Source of the DNA: Bacteroidales bacterium
GTDB taxonomy: Bacteria > Bacteroidota > Bacteroidia > Bacteroidales > Bacteroidaceae
NCBI GenBank assembly: GCA_004554665.1
Contig: SFKY01000001.1
Coordinates: 1 to 64,000, forward strand
Reading direction: 5' to 3'
DNA: 64,000 nt
The notes beneath the pieces are model-generated. The model did no database searches, was not told the DNA's origin, and was given only the letters and a program-made list of their open reading frames with translations. Positions 42,484 through 50,868 of the stretch are shown here, one piece after another. A program made the translations under genes and the position numbers. Numbering within the stretch: position 1 is the first letter of the stretch; every line of letters starts with the position of its first letter.

Positions 42484-43680
42484 ATGATGTACATAAGAAG
42501 AAAAATGTGTCTGTGGGCACTGGCGGCGATGATGAGCGCAGCCGGACATGCCCAAGGCGTGCAGTTTGCCGAGGGCAAAAACTTTCAGCAACTATTGGAC
42601 AGCGCCAAGAGCGTGGGCAAACAACTGTTTATAGACTGCTACACCTCCTGGTGCGGCCCCTGCAAGATGATGGCACGCGATGTGCTTCCGCAAAAGGTGT
42701 GTGGGGACTACTTCAACCCAAGATTTGTATCGGCCAAGTTTGACATGGAAAAAGGGGAGGGAAAGGAGCTCAAAGACCGATTCGGTGTAAAGGCTTTCCC
42801 GACATTCCTGTTTGTCGGCCCTTCCAGCGGCAAAGAAGTGGCCAGAGTAGTGGGTGGCAACAAGAATGCAGAAGCCTTTATAGCCACGGTAGAGAAGACC
42901 CTGAAGAGCGAACCACTATCAGAACTCACCGCCCAGTTTGAGGCCGGCAAGCGCGACAGCGCATTCTTGCAAACCTATATGGACAAGCTGGCCAGCGCTT
43001 ATATGCGAGACCAGTTGGGAGAAGTGGTAGAGGTGTACCTGAAAGGTCATGAGGAGAAGATTCTTACAGACCGAAAACTCTTTGAGTATGTGTTATACAT
43101 CAAAGACCCGACCACAAGTTCCGCCTTCCGGTATGCTTGGGAGCACCGCGACCAGCTCAATCCGCTCTACGGGCAGTATGCTTCCCAACGGTTGGCATAC
43201 ACGTGGGATTCGTTTGCCCACAATCGGTTTATCCGTAAGGATGCCCCTACCCCACTCGATGCCGAAGGACTGGCTGCGTATGTGGAGCTGATGAAGCAGC
43301 AGGAGGTAGAAAATGCTGAACGCATAGGTTTGGATGTGCAGATACGGGCAGCCCTGATGGCTAAAGACTGGCAACAACTGTGGAAAGACATCATGATTTA
43401 CGACAAGCGTTTTCAGGCAGCTAACGAGCAAGCATGCTACTGGCTGAAAGCCATAGAGGAAGGATGCAGCGACAAAGGAATCCGCAAGCAGGCAGCCAAA
43501 TGGGCTTCAGCACGCGCCAAACTGTCGAAGAGCAACGAGGCGAAAGAGGCGGCCAAGACCGAAGCAACCCGCAAAGCGTTACCTGCCGGAGTGGTTCCCG
43601 CAGCCAAGATTGGCGCAAGCAACGTAGTCTTCTCCGAAGAGTTCCAGAAATTCGCCGACAAGCTCAATGCAAAAAAATAG
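42484..43680 (+). CDS. exported thioredoxin-family protein with a long helical C-terminus
   Basis: A 398-residue protein. A signal peptide (about residues 1-23, ending AAGHA) is followed by a thioredoxin fold at about residues 30-140 with the redox motif SWCGPCK and the cis-Pro in KAFPTFLFV. The remaining 250 residues are helical, TPR-like in character, ending in a Lys/Ala-rich segment. This architecture is common in Bacteroidetes periplasmic thiol-disulfide proteins; the partner is unknown. ATG 42484 and the adjacent ATG 42487 are both possible. A triplet palindrome element follows its stop. Confidence 0.85.
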   Translation: MMYIRRKMCLWALAAMMSAAGHAQGVQFAEGKNFQQLLDSAKSVGKQLFIDCYTSWCGPCKMMARDVLPQKVCGDYFNPRFVSAKFDMEKGEGKELKDRFGVKAFPTFLFVGPSSGKEVARVVGGNKNAEAFIATVEKTLKSEPLSELTAQFEAGKRDSAFLQTYMDKLASAYMRDQLGEVVEVYLKGHEEKILTDRKLFEYVLYIKDPTTSSAFRYAWEHRDQLNPLYGQYASQRLAYTWDSFAHNRFIRKDAPTPLDAEGLAAYVELMKQQEVENAERIGLDVQIRAALMAKDWQQLWKDIMIYDKRFQAANEQACYWLKAIEEGCSDKGIRKQAAKWASARAKLSKSNEAKEAAKTEATRKALPAGVVPAAKIGASNVVFSEEFQKFADKLNAKK

Positions 43681-43729
43681 TCATCCCGTAACATTTTTTC
43701 AGTTTTGCAACAGCGGCAACCGCCCATCC

Positions 43730-43788
43730 TAAACGTGGCCTTTACGGGTGCCAAATGCGGCTTTTAGCTCCCGTAAAGGCCACGTTTA
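43730..43788. repeat. triplet palindrome element, copy C
   Basis: Units begin at 43730 (TAAACGTGGCCTTTA), 43752 (CAAATGCGGCTTTTA) and 43774 (TAAAGGCCACGTTTA), all 22 bp apart. The outer two are exact reverse complements, so the whole element can form one hairpin. It lies between two convergent thioredoxin-fold genes. Confidence 0.92.
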
Positions 43789-43859
43789 GGTTTGCCAAAC
43801 ATGATTGTGGGAGAGAGTGAGGGCAAAACACCTACAATCGGCCAACAAAGGAAAAAAAG

Positions 43860-43906
43860 GAGAGGGAAGTATCTTGTGACCATCGTCATCAGGATATTTC
43901 CCTCTC
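43860..43906 (-). terminator. terminator of the DUF4369-TlpA gene
   Basis: GAGAGGGAA pairs with TTCCCTCTC, with further TATC/GATA pairing inside. On the minus strand it is followed by CCTTTTTTTCC. Confidence 0.88.
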
Positions 43907-43944
43907 GTTATGATTACTGCAGCCCCACGGTGGGGGCAGGCAGC

Positions 43945-45030
43945 TTATTCGCCATAAATCTTCTTGAGCTCGGCACCCAACTCCTCGCCCATCAGCTCAC
44001 AAGCCACAATCTTGCCTTGCGGATCCACGAGCACGTTGCAAGGTATGGAGTTGACACCGTACACCTCGTTGGCGGCACACTGCCATCCCTTGAGGTCAGA
44101 CATTTGCGGCCAATTCATACCCAGTTCTGCCACTGCTTTCTTCCAGTCGTCAGCCTTCTGGTCGAACGATACGCCCACTATCTCGAAGCCCTTGGTGGCG
44201 TGATAGCGGTTGTAGGCAGCCACTACGTTGGGCATCTCGCGACGGCAGGGACCACACCAGGAAGCCCAGAAGTCTACGAGCACATACTTGCCTTTGCCTA
44301 CCCACTGGCTGAGCTTGACGGTCTTGCCGTCCATATCCTGCATGGTGAGTTCATGGAAAGGCTGGCCAGGCTGGCGCTTGCCCTTGGACTCGAACATGCT
44401 GACAATGCGCTTCATCGCGGGATGCGTGTAATAGGTGGCAGAAGCGTCGCAAACCTGCTTCAGCTGCTCGTAGCTGAGTCCATAGACATTGTCCATCAGC
44501 GGAACGATGGGCAGCATGGTGGTACGGTTTTCTTTGACGAATCGCATCACCTCGTCCATCTCTGTCTTGCCGGCAGCCTCCAGTTTTTCCATCAGCGCTT
44601 TCTTGGCAGCCTCATCGATGTTGGGCTTTTGCATTTGTCCATAAATCTGGTTTTGCTGCAACTGTATCTTATCCAGTCTGCCATAGAAGTCGTGCAGCTT
44701 CTTATTCTGCTCAGAAGCCTCCAGCTTACCTGTCTTGAAGTCGATATGCATGGGGGTGCCGTCATTGAGCATCTGTGCCTTCCCCAGCTGTTTCTTGGTG
44801 CGGTAGTACACAATAAAAGCCGTATTGGCCGGTTTGCTACCGGTAAACTCAAAGGTTCCGTCTGCATTCACGTCCTTGCGCACGGCATTGCGCGCATCAC
44901 CATTACATACGAAGAGCACTTGTTTAATACTGTCGGGCACCAAGCCCGTGATTTTGTATTCCACATCCTGTGCGAATACCGTTGCTTGTGACAGAAGAGC
45001 CACAAGCATCATCAGTCCTGTTTTTTTCAT
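43945..45030 (-). CDS. TlpA-like thiol-disulfide oxidoreductase with an N-terminal DUF4369 domain
   Basis: A 361-residue periplasmic protein with a signal peptide (ending QATVFA). DUF4369 occupies about residues 22-115 (YKITGLVPDSIKQVLFVCNG). A helical linker leads to a TlpA/AhpC-TSA thioredoxin domain at about 220-361, with DFWASWCGPCRREMP as the redox centre and NSIPCNVLVDPQG with the cis-Pro. Such proteins keep exported cysteines reduced. The gene follows the coaE::DUF5606 gene by 25 bases on the same strand and may be its cotranscribed end. A terminator follows at 43860-43906. Confidence 0.93.
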   Translation of the reverse strand: MKKTGLMMLVALLSQATVFAQDVEYKITGLVPDSIKQVLFVCNGDARNAVRKDVNADGTFEFTGSKPANTAFIVYYRTKKQLGKAQMLNDGTPMHIDFKTGKLEASEQNKKLHDFYGRLDKIQLQQNQIYGQMQKPNIDEAAKKALMEKLEAAGKTEMDEVMRFVKENRTTMLPIVPLMDNVYGLSYEQLKQVCDASATYYTHPAMKRIVSMFESKGKRQPGQPFHELTMQDMDGKTVKLSQWVGKGKYVLVDFWASWCGPCRREMPNVVAAYNRYHATKGFEIVGVSFDQKADDWKKAVAELGMNWPQMSDLKGWQCAANEVYGVNSIPCNVLVDPQGKIVACELMGEELGAELKKIYGE

Positions 45031-45055
45031 ATCCTGTTTTGTTTAGGTTTTATTC

Positions 45056-46066
45056 TTATTGGTTTTCACGGTCATCCACATTGTCACCCTCTGTAGGTGC
45101 CAAGATGGCCTCAAAGTCTGTATAACCATTGGTTACCAATATATTGTACCACTGCAACAGCTTCTTGATGTCACTGTCGTGTACACGATCCTGGTCAAAG
45201 TTGGGCAATACAGATGAGAAATAGGCTCTCAAATCTTTAGAAGAGGCTTTCTTATAGTCAAACTGACAAGGACCATTCTGCTCCTTTTCTCCTACGTTTT
45301 TGAGCACTTGCCACAGTGGGATGTCGTCGGCATCGGTATACATGGCAATGTCTGCCAGACTGGTCACACGGTCTGTGGCAAATGCCGGCATCCGCCTGTG
45401 ATTATCATCGAGTGTCTCAACGATCAGATTCATCTTACCACGAGACACCAACTTGTAAAGGCCGGGCTTGCCGGCAATCGAAAGGATTGTTTCCATTTTG
45501 TTTGTTTCGCTTATTGATTTTAAAATTTGATTGATTTGCTTGTCTATGTCCTGCCTACCATCGTTTACGATTACGTATTGACTCTGAGCCGCCACCTGTT
45601 CCTGTGGCATCTGACGCTCTATCCACTCCATCGCCTGTGTGCGGCCGATTCCGTCACGCTGCACAATGCGGTTGATCCGTGTCTCAAGCGGAGCTGTAAC
45701 ACAGATGACCACATCAAAATGCACCCGCTGATGAAATCCACTCTCGAAGAGTATGGCGCTCTCTAACCAAGTATAGCCCGATGCCATAAAGTCGGATGCC
45801 ACCGCCGGATGCACGATGGCGTTTACAGCCTGCTTATTGGCCTCGCTTTCCACTATAAACCGTGCCAACACATGCTTGCAGAGTGTGTCGCCCAGATACA
45901 CTTCGTCACCGACCAACTGGCATAGTTGCTCACGAAGTACCGGTGAGGTGCGCATCAGCCGCTTGGCCGCTGCGTCACAGTCGTACACCTGAATGCCATG
46001 CTGCGCCAGTCTTCGGCACACATACGATTTGCCGACACCAATTCCCCCTGTAATAGCGACTCTCAT
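45056..46066 (-). CDS. coaE: dephospho-CoA kinase fused in frame to a DUF5606 domain
   Basis: Residues 1-195 are dephospho-CoA kinase, the last step of coenzyme A synthesis: P-loop ITGGIGVGKSYV, DCDAAAKRLM, and the lid VQRDGIGRTQAMEWIERQMP. From METILSIAGKPGLYKLVSRG onward (about 195-336) it is DUF5606, normally a separate gene directly after coaE in Bacteroidetes. Here no in-frame stop separates them; the joint reads ILKSISETNKMETILS. The internal ATG could still start a separate product. ATG 46066 overlaps the ybbR stop as ATGA. Either a true fusion or loss of the coaE stop by mutation or sequencing error is possible. Confidence 0.85.
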   Translation of the reverse strand: MRVAITGGIGVGKSYVCRRLAQHGIQVYDCDAAAKRLMRTSPVLREQLCQLVGDEVYLGDTLCKHVLARFIVESEANKQAVNAIVHPAVASDFMASGYTWLESAILFESGFHQRVHFDVVICVTAPLETRINRIVQRDGIGRTQAMEWIERQMPQEQVAAQSQYVIVNDGRQDIDKQINQILKSISETNKMETILSIAGKPGLYKLVSRGKMNLIVETLDDNHRRMPAFATDRVTSLADIAMYTDADDIPLWQVLKNVGEKEQNGPCQFDYKKASSKDLRAYFSSVLPNFDQDRVHDSDIKKLLQWYNILVTNGYTDFEAILAPTEGDNVDDRENQ

Positions 46067-47040
46067 TGTTGCTCGATAAGGTAATCCACTAAAGGAGTGA
46101 CGATGTGACACTTGGTAACAGTATGGGGATACGCTCTGAGATACAAGTTGCACTTGTCTGCCGGATGCGCTATCAGCTCCAGATAGTCTGCCACAACCCT
46201 GAACTGGTCCGGACGCACATGCCTGAACATGGTAGCTCCTACGGTAAACCTTACCATCACCCGCGAGGGAAACGTACGGAGCACCTTGCCTTCTGGCATA
46301 TTGACGGCTGTGACAGGTACTTCCACCGTCTCTTCGGTAAGGATATCGGGATAAAGGGCTATCTTCACCTGAGCAGGAACCGCCTTAACACCTTTGAGTT
46401 TTTGCAACTCAACAGTCTGGATGACCGTGTCCTCAAAATTGACGATATTGAGTTCGCGTGTAGTGACGTAGGCTATACTGTCGAGGAGATTCTTATGGGC
46501 GTAGACCACGACGGTGTCGGGTGTCACCCTGGTGCCTGCAAGATAATAAGCCTTGCCCGGAACTATTTTGCCGGCCAACTTGACGGGCACGCGCTTGGAC
46601 TGTCCGTAGTTGAAATAATACTCCAACCGGTCAGGCTTGATGCCACTGATTCGCGATGAGCCATAAAGCTGGAGATAAATCAACTTGGTAAGTTCAGCAA
46701 CACTCACCGTCCCCTTGCTCGTAATCTTGTTGGCATACGTCTCGAAATTGATATTCAAAGGCAAACGCTTGTTGGACATATATGCCAACAAGGTAAAACC
46801 CTTGTCTTTGACCGTTACAGAGAGTGTATCGGCATTTTCAGACGTAATAACCACATTCTTGGGCACATTTATCAGGCGTATAGGAATCCTTAGTTCTTTC
46901 TCATAGCTTTCGTTAAGCGTAGCAAGCAGCCAAAAGATACCGCTCAGTGCGAGAAAGAACAAAAAAATCAAGAACTCCTTGTTGACGAAAAGGAACAAGA
47001 AGTTCTTAAATCGTATCGTTTTGCGTAGGTCCCTGGTCAT
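46063..47040 (-). CDS. YbbR-domain membrane-anchored protein (CdaR-like)
   Basis: A 325-residue protein with one N-terminal helix (about residues 20-42, EFLIFLFFLALSGIFWLLAT) and several YbbR repeats on the outer face (for example IPIRLINVPKNVVITSENAD; VPVKLAGKIVPGKAYYLAGT). In Firmicutes the YbbR protein CdaR regulates c-di-AMP synthesis; in Bacteroidetes the gene usually sits beside coaE and yajC as here, and its role is unclear. The start overlaps the yajC stop by one base and its stop overlaps coaE. Confidence 0.88.
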   Translation of the reverse strand: MTRDLRKTIRFKNFLFLFVNKEFLIFLFFLALSGIFWLLATLNESYEKELRIPIRLINVPKNVVITSENADTLSVTVKDKGFTLLAYMSNKRLPLNINFETYANKITSKGTVSVAELTKLIYLQLYGSSRISGIKPDRLEYYFNYGQSKRVPVKLAGKIVPGKAYYLAGTRVTPDTVVVYAHKNLLDSIAYVTTRELNIVNFEDTVIQTVELQKLKGVKAVPAQVKIALYPDILTEETVEVPVTAVNMPEGKVLRTFPSRVMVRFTVGATMFRHVRPDQFRVVADYLELIAHPADKCNLYLRAYPHTVTKCHIVTPLVDYLIEQQ

Positions 47041-47360
47041 TATGCCTGCGGCATACGTGCGTTTGCATCAGCAAAAACATAACCCTTATCTACCTCGATC
47101 ACCACACCACGGGCAATCTCCACTTCCACCTTGTTGGTGGCCATGTCGATTCTTTTTACCGTACCGTAGATGCCTCCGCCAGTGACAACCTTGTCACCCT
47201 CACGGAGCGAATTCTGGAAATTACGGATTTCTTTCTGCTTTTTCTGCTGCGGACGTATCATGAAGAACCACATGATAACAAACAGGAGGACCAACATGAC
47301 GATCATGCTCATTCCGCCTCCTCCTTGCTGTGCCTGAGCTGCCAAAACTAATGCTGTCAT
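47040..47360 (-). CDS. yajC: Sec translocon accessory protein YajC
   Basis: A 106-residue inner-membrane protein of the SecDF-YajC complex. It has a single helix at about residues 17-36 (MSMIVMLVLLFVIMWFFMIR), the typical RPQQKKQKE after it, and the YajC beta-domain LREGDKVVTGGGIYGTVKRI. Length is standard. It lies 53 bases after nusB, and its stop shares a base with the ybbR start. Confidence 0.95.
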   Translation of the reverse strand: MTALVLAAQAQQGGGGMSMIVMLVLLFVIMWFFMIRPQQKKQKEIRNFQNSLREGDKVVTGGGIYGTVKRIDMATNKVEVEIARGVVIEVDKGYVFADANARMPQA

Positions 47361-47413
47361 AATCTCTTTCTTGTTTTTTGATTATTCTAATAATGATGAT
47401 TTCCTAATTCTTA

Positions 47414-48382
47414 TTATTGGTTTTCGCCTTTCTCACCATGACGGGGACGCTGGGGAGCGATGGGCTTGAGCAATTTGCCAGTCTTTACCAGATGGCGGGC
47501 GATAGCGTCGAGCATGCCATTGATATATCCACCGCTGCGAGCCGTGCTGTACAACTTAGCCAGCTCCACATATTCATTAATCGTGACACTGATGGGGATG
47601 TTGGGGAAGGTGAGCATCTCGGCGATGGCAATCTGCATAATCACCACATCCATATAAGCCAGACGCGAGAAATCCCAATTGCGACTTGCCTCACTCATAT
47701 AGCGCTGGTAAGTATCAGCATTGAGAATGGTGGCACGGAAGAGCTTGCGGGCCAACTCACGATCTTCCTCATCCTTGTACTCCGGCAACAGCGGCTGGTT
47801 GCCCCTGTTGGCTGGATCAAACCTCTTGATGGTCTTCAGTACAAAGGTATCTACTATCTCCTTGTCATCATTCCAGTACAGACTCTTCTCTTCCAGAATG
47901 ACATCCAGTTCCTCATTATCCTGAATCAGTTGCTTGTAGAGCTTACGCCACACCTCACGGTCTGCCTCGTACGAGTCGTCCTCCGAAGCCATATACTCGC
48001 GATAAGTCTCACTCTGCTCTATCTGGTTGCACTTGCTGCGTATGAACTCCTTGTCGTTTTCCCAAGTGATTTTCTTATCCTCTATGAAAGCATTGAGCAT
48101 CTTATTCTCTTCCAACTGCACGGCAAAGCGGTTGAAGGCGAACTTGGACGACGGTTTCTCTGTACCTTCCCGTTCGGCCCGGGCAGTGAGCACATCTAAG
48201 CGATGTCGCTCCTCACGCGAAATCTCAACGATAAGTTGCAACAGGTAATTGTATAGGTCGTAAGCCTTTGAAAGACTGAACAACAATTCTTTCTCGGCAT
48301 TATCCATGTTTCTATTGCCGTTCTGATAGTATGCGTAGGTTAACTGGACTACCTTAATTCTAATCAATTCTCTATTTATCAT
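47414..48382 (-). CDS. nusB: transcription antitermination factor NusB (long Bacteroidetes form)
   Basis: A 322-residue protein: the conserved NusB helical domain is at the C-terminus (DFSRLAYMDVVIMQIAIAEM, ISVTINEYVELAKLYSTARS, YINGMLDAIARHL), preceded by about 170 extra residues with the NusB-like start RELIRIKVVQLTYAYYQ. This doubled length is normal in Bacteroidetes. It binds boxA RNA with NusE to aid rRNA transcription. It is the first gene of the nusB-yajC-ybbR-coaE run. Confidence 0.93.
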   Translation of the reverse strand: MINRELIRIKVVQLTYAYYQNGNRNMDNAEKELLFSLSKAYDLYNYLLQLIVEISREERHRLDVLTARAEREGTEKPSSKFAFNRFAVQLEENKMLNAFIEDKKITWENDKEFIRSKCNQIEQSETYREYMASEDDSYEADREVWRKLYKQLIQDNEELDVILEEKSLYWNDDKEIVDTFVLKTIKRFDPANRGNQPLLPEYKDEEDRELARKLFRATILNADTYQRYMSEASRNWDFSRLAYMDVVIMQIAIAEMLTFPNIPISVTINEYVELAKLYSTARSGGYINGMLDAIARHLVKTGKLLKPIAPQRPRHGEKGENQ

Positions 48383-48419
48383 TCTCCAATAATAATTTTG
48401 TGTTCCGTGAATTACGATG

Positions 48420-48427
48420 CAAAAATA
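48420..48427 (-). promoter_or_regulatory. -7 promoter element for the nusB operon
   Basis: TATTTTTG on the minus strand matches TAnnTTTG, 38 bases before the start codon. Confidence 0.6.
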
Positions 48428-48511
48428 CTCAAAAAACCATTCGCATGCAAGAAAAAGGCTTGGATTTAAGTCTTTTTTTATAGAAACTTTGCATATTTCA
48501 AAGAAAATCAG

Positions 48512-48519
48512 TACCTTTG
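48512..48519 (+). promoter_or_regulatory. -7 promoter element for rplY
   Basis: TACCTTTG, with the start codon 66 bases further on. Confidence 0.7.
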
Positions 48520-48585
48520 CGCCGCTTTTCGCATCTCGTGTGATGGCGAATTAAACAATAAACAATTAATTTAGAGTAACACATT

Positions 48586-49179
48586 ATGAAAGAGATTAAT
48601 GTAGCAGGTCAGAAGCGCACAGCCCTTGGCAAGAAAGCTTCTAAACAACTCCGTAAAGAGGGACTCGTTCCCTGTAACCTCTATGGCGAGGCCACACAAG
48701 ATGGCAAGCCTGTAGCCTTGGCATTTGCCATTCCTATGGCCAACCTCCGCAAGGTTGTCTACACTCCGCACGTGTATGTAATCGCATTGGACATCGACGG
48801 CGAGCGCCACACTGCCATTCTCAAGGAACTGCAGTTTGACCCCGTGACCGACGCTGTGATTCACGTAGACTTCCTGGAAGTAAACGACACCAAGCCCATC
48901 ACCATCGGCATCCCCGTTAAGCTCGTTGGTCTGGCACAGGGTGTACGCGACGGTGGACGTATGAATCTTTCTATCCGCAAGATCAACGTTACCGCTCCTT
49001 ACCAGCAGATTCCTGAGCACCTCGATGTAGACGTTACCGCTCTCAAGATCGGTAAGAGCATCAAGGTAGGTGAGCTCAGCTACGAGGGTCTGGAGATTGC
49101 TACCAGCAAGGAAGTTATTGTTTGCTCAATCAAGATGACACGTCAGGCTGCCGCTGCCGCCGCAGCTGCCGCTGAGTAA
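48586..49179 (+). CDS. rplY: 50S ribosomal protein L25 / general stress protein Ctc
   Basis: A 197-residue 5S-rRNA-binding ribosomal protein of the long Ctc (TL5) type. The N-terminal L25 domain is seen in RTALGKKASKQLRKEGLVPC and the C-terminal beta domain in DFLEVNDTKPITIGIPVKLV. It ends in an alanine-only tail (eight Ala before the final Glu), common in Bacteroidetes. It has its own promoter, and a terminator lies between it and pth. Confidence 0.96.
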   Translation: MKEINVAGQKRTALGKKASKQLRKEGLVPCNLYGEATQDGKPVALAFAIPMANLRKVVYTPHVYVIALDIDGERHTAILKELQFDPVTDAVIHVDFLEVNDTKPITIGIPVKLVGLAQGVRDGGRMNLSIRKINVTAPYQQIPEHLDVDVTALKIGKSIKVGELSYEGLEIATSKEVIVCSIKMTRQAAAAAAAAAE

Positions 49180-49196
49180 TCATCACACTCATTACG

Positions 49197-49239
49197 ATTC
49201 ACAATCCATAATTCATCGTTATGGGTTGTGAATTTTTTA
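49197..49239 (+). terminator. terminator after rplY, overlapping a false pth start
   Basis: ATTCACAATCCATAA pairs with TTATGGGTTGTGAAT (one G-T pair) around a 7-base loop, and TTTTTT follows. An in-frame ATG at 49221 lies inside this stem. Confidence 0.88.
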
Positions 49240-49259
49240 TTTCATCGAATCAGCAAAAA

Positions 49260-49832
49260 GTGGATAAATATCTGATATGCGGCCTTGGCAATCCCGGCGA
49301 CGAGTATCAAGGCACCAGACACAATACTGGATTCATGGTATTGGACGCTTTCGCCAAAGCGTCCAATATTGTTTTTGGAGACAAACGTTACGGATTCGTG
49401 GCCGAAACCACCCTGAAAGGGCGCAAGGTCTTCCTGCTCAAGCCCACCACCTATATGAACCTGAGCGGCAACGCCGTCAGATACTGGCTGAACAAGGAAA
49501 ACATTGACCAACAACGCCTGCTTGTCATCTCCGACGATGTGGCGCTGCCGCTGGGAGGATTCCGGCTAAAGGGAAGCGGAAGCAATGGAGGACACAACGG
49601 ACTGGGACACATCCAGCAGCTCATCGGCCAAAACTATGCCCGACTGCGTATGGGCATTGGTGGCGACTATCCCCGAGGCGCACAGATTGACTGGGTGCTG
49701 GGACGCTTCTCGCCCGAGGAGCAACAGACCCTGCAGCCTGCCATCGACACGGCTGTGGAGGTCATCAAGAGTTTTGTGCTTGCAGGCATAGACATCACCA
49801 TGAACCAATATAACAAGTTAGGAAAGAAATGA
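49260..49832 (+). CDS. pth: peptidyl-tRNA hydrolase
   Basis: Releases stalled peptidyl-tRNAs. The 190-residue enzyme has the family motifs LICGLGNPGDEY, RHNTGFMVLDAF with the catalytic His, KPTTYMNLSG, and SNGGHNGLGHIQ. I choose the GTG at 49260, which yields the normal N-terminus VDKYLICGLGNPG; the ATG at 49221 would add 13 atypical residues and lies in the rplY terminator hairpin. Its stop overlaps the next ATG (ATGA at 49829). Confidence 0.95.
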   Translation: MDKYLICGLGNPGDEYQGTRHNTGFMVLDAFAKASNIVFGDKRYGFVAETTLKGRKVFLLKPTTYMNLSGNAVRYWLNKENIDQQRLLVISDDVALPLGGFRLKGSGSNGGHNGLGHIQQLIGQNYARLRMGIGGDYPRGAQIDWVLGRFSPEEQQTLQPAIDTAVEVIKSFVLAGIDITMNQYNKLGKK

Positions 49833-50254
49833 ACACCGAGGCCCGTATCGACAAATGGCTTTGGGCGGCACGCATCTACAAGACCCGATCCATCGCAGCA
49901 GATGCCATCAAGAATGGCCGTGTGACCATAGGAGGAACCAACGTGAAACCCTCGCGTACCGTCAAGGCTGGCGACGTGGTGAACGTGAAGAAGCCACCTG
50001 TCACTTATGCTTTCAAGATACTCAAACCCATCGAGCAGCGGGTAGGTGCCAAGTTGATTCCCGAGATTTATGAGAATGTCACCGACCCCAAGCAGTACGA
50101 ACTCTTGGAGATGAGCCGTATCAGCGGATTTGTAGACAGGGCACGTGGCACCGGACGCCCCACCAAGAAAGACCGTCGGGCGATGGATGCCTTTGTGGAT
50201 CCGGTCATGTTTGGATTTGACGACGATGAATGGGAGGAAGACGATGAAGATTAG
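49829..50254 (+). CDS. S4-domain RNA-binding protein (Hsp15-like)
   Basis: A 141-residue protein with an N-terminal S4 domain (RIDKWLWAARIYKTRSIAAD ... GRVTIGGTNVKPSRTVKAGD) and an acidic C-terminal tail ending DDDEWEEDDED. Hsp15 proteins bind free 50S subunits carrying nascent chains, which fits its place after peptidyl-tRNA hydrolase. The start overlaps the pth stop; its last codons overlap the purN start by 11 bases. Confidence 0.92.
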   Translation: MNTEARIDKWLWAARIYKTRSIAADAIKNGRVTIGGTNVKPSRTVKAGDVVNVKKPPVTYAFKILKPIEQRVGAKLIPEIYENVTDPKQYELLEMSRISGFVDRARGTGRPTKKDRRAMDAFVDPVMFGFDDDEWEEDDED

Positions 50255-50825
50255 GATAGCCATATTTGTGTCGGGAAACGGCACCAACTGCGAGAATCTG
50301 ATCCGCCACTTTGCGGATCATCCCTCCATAGAGACCGTCTTGGTGGTCTGCAACCGGGCCGATGCCCCTGTGCTCCAGCGTATTGCCCCGTACCATGTGC
50401 CTGCATTGGTCACCGACCGTGTCCAACTGGCACAGCCTCAGTTTGTCACCATGCTCCAAGAGCAGTACCACATCCATTTTATCGTGCTGGCAGGCTTCCT
50501 GCTGCGCGTTCCCGACACACTGGTCGAAGCCTATCACCGCCGCATGGTCAATCTCCACCCTGCCCTGCTCCCCAAGTTTGGCGGCAAGGGCATGTATGGG
50601 CACCATGTACACGAGGCGGTAAAAACTGCCGGAGAGACGGAGACCGGCATGACTCTGCACTGGGTAAGCAATGAGATAGACGGGGGCGACATCATCGTGC
50701 AGCATCGCACCGCTATCGAGCCCGATGATACGCCCGAAGATATTGCCCGCAAGGAACACGAACTGGAAATGCGCTACTTGCCCACAGACATAGAGCAAGT
50801 GATTGTCTCATGCCAATGGGCATGA
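50244..50825 (+). CDS. purN: phosphoribosylglycinamide formyltransferase
   Basis: Transfers formyl from 10-formyl-THF to GAR, step three of purine synthesis. The 193-residue product has GNGTNCENL near the N-terminus, the catalytic Asn-His in VNLHPALLPKFGGKG, and IDGGDIIVQ with the catalytic Asp. ATG 50244 (MKIRIAIFVSGNG) gives the normal start and overlaps the S4-protein gene. It is the last gene of the rplY-side run; I see no strong terminator before the convergent antiporter gene. Confidence 0.95.
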   Translation: MKIRIAIFVSGNGTNCENLIRHFADHPSIETVLVVCNRADAPVLQRIAPYHVPALVTDRVQLAQPQFVTMLQEQYHIHFIVLAGFLLRVPDTLVEAYHRRMVNLHPALLPKFGGKGMYGHHVHEAVKTAGETETGMTLHWVSNEIDGGDIIVQHRTAIEPDDTPEDIARKEHELEMRYLPTDIEQVIVSCQWA

Positions 50826-50868
50826 GGCTTGCATACCTTATATATTTACATACGCGCACACGCATGGA

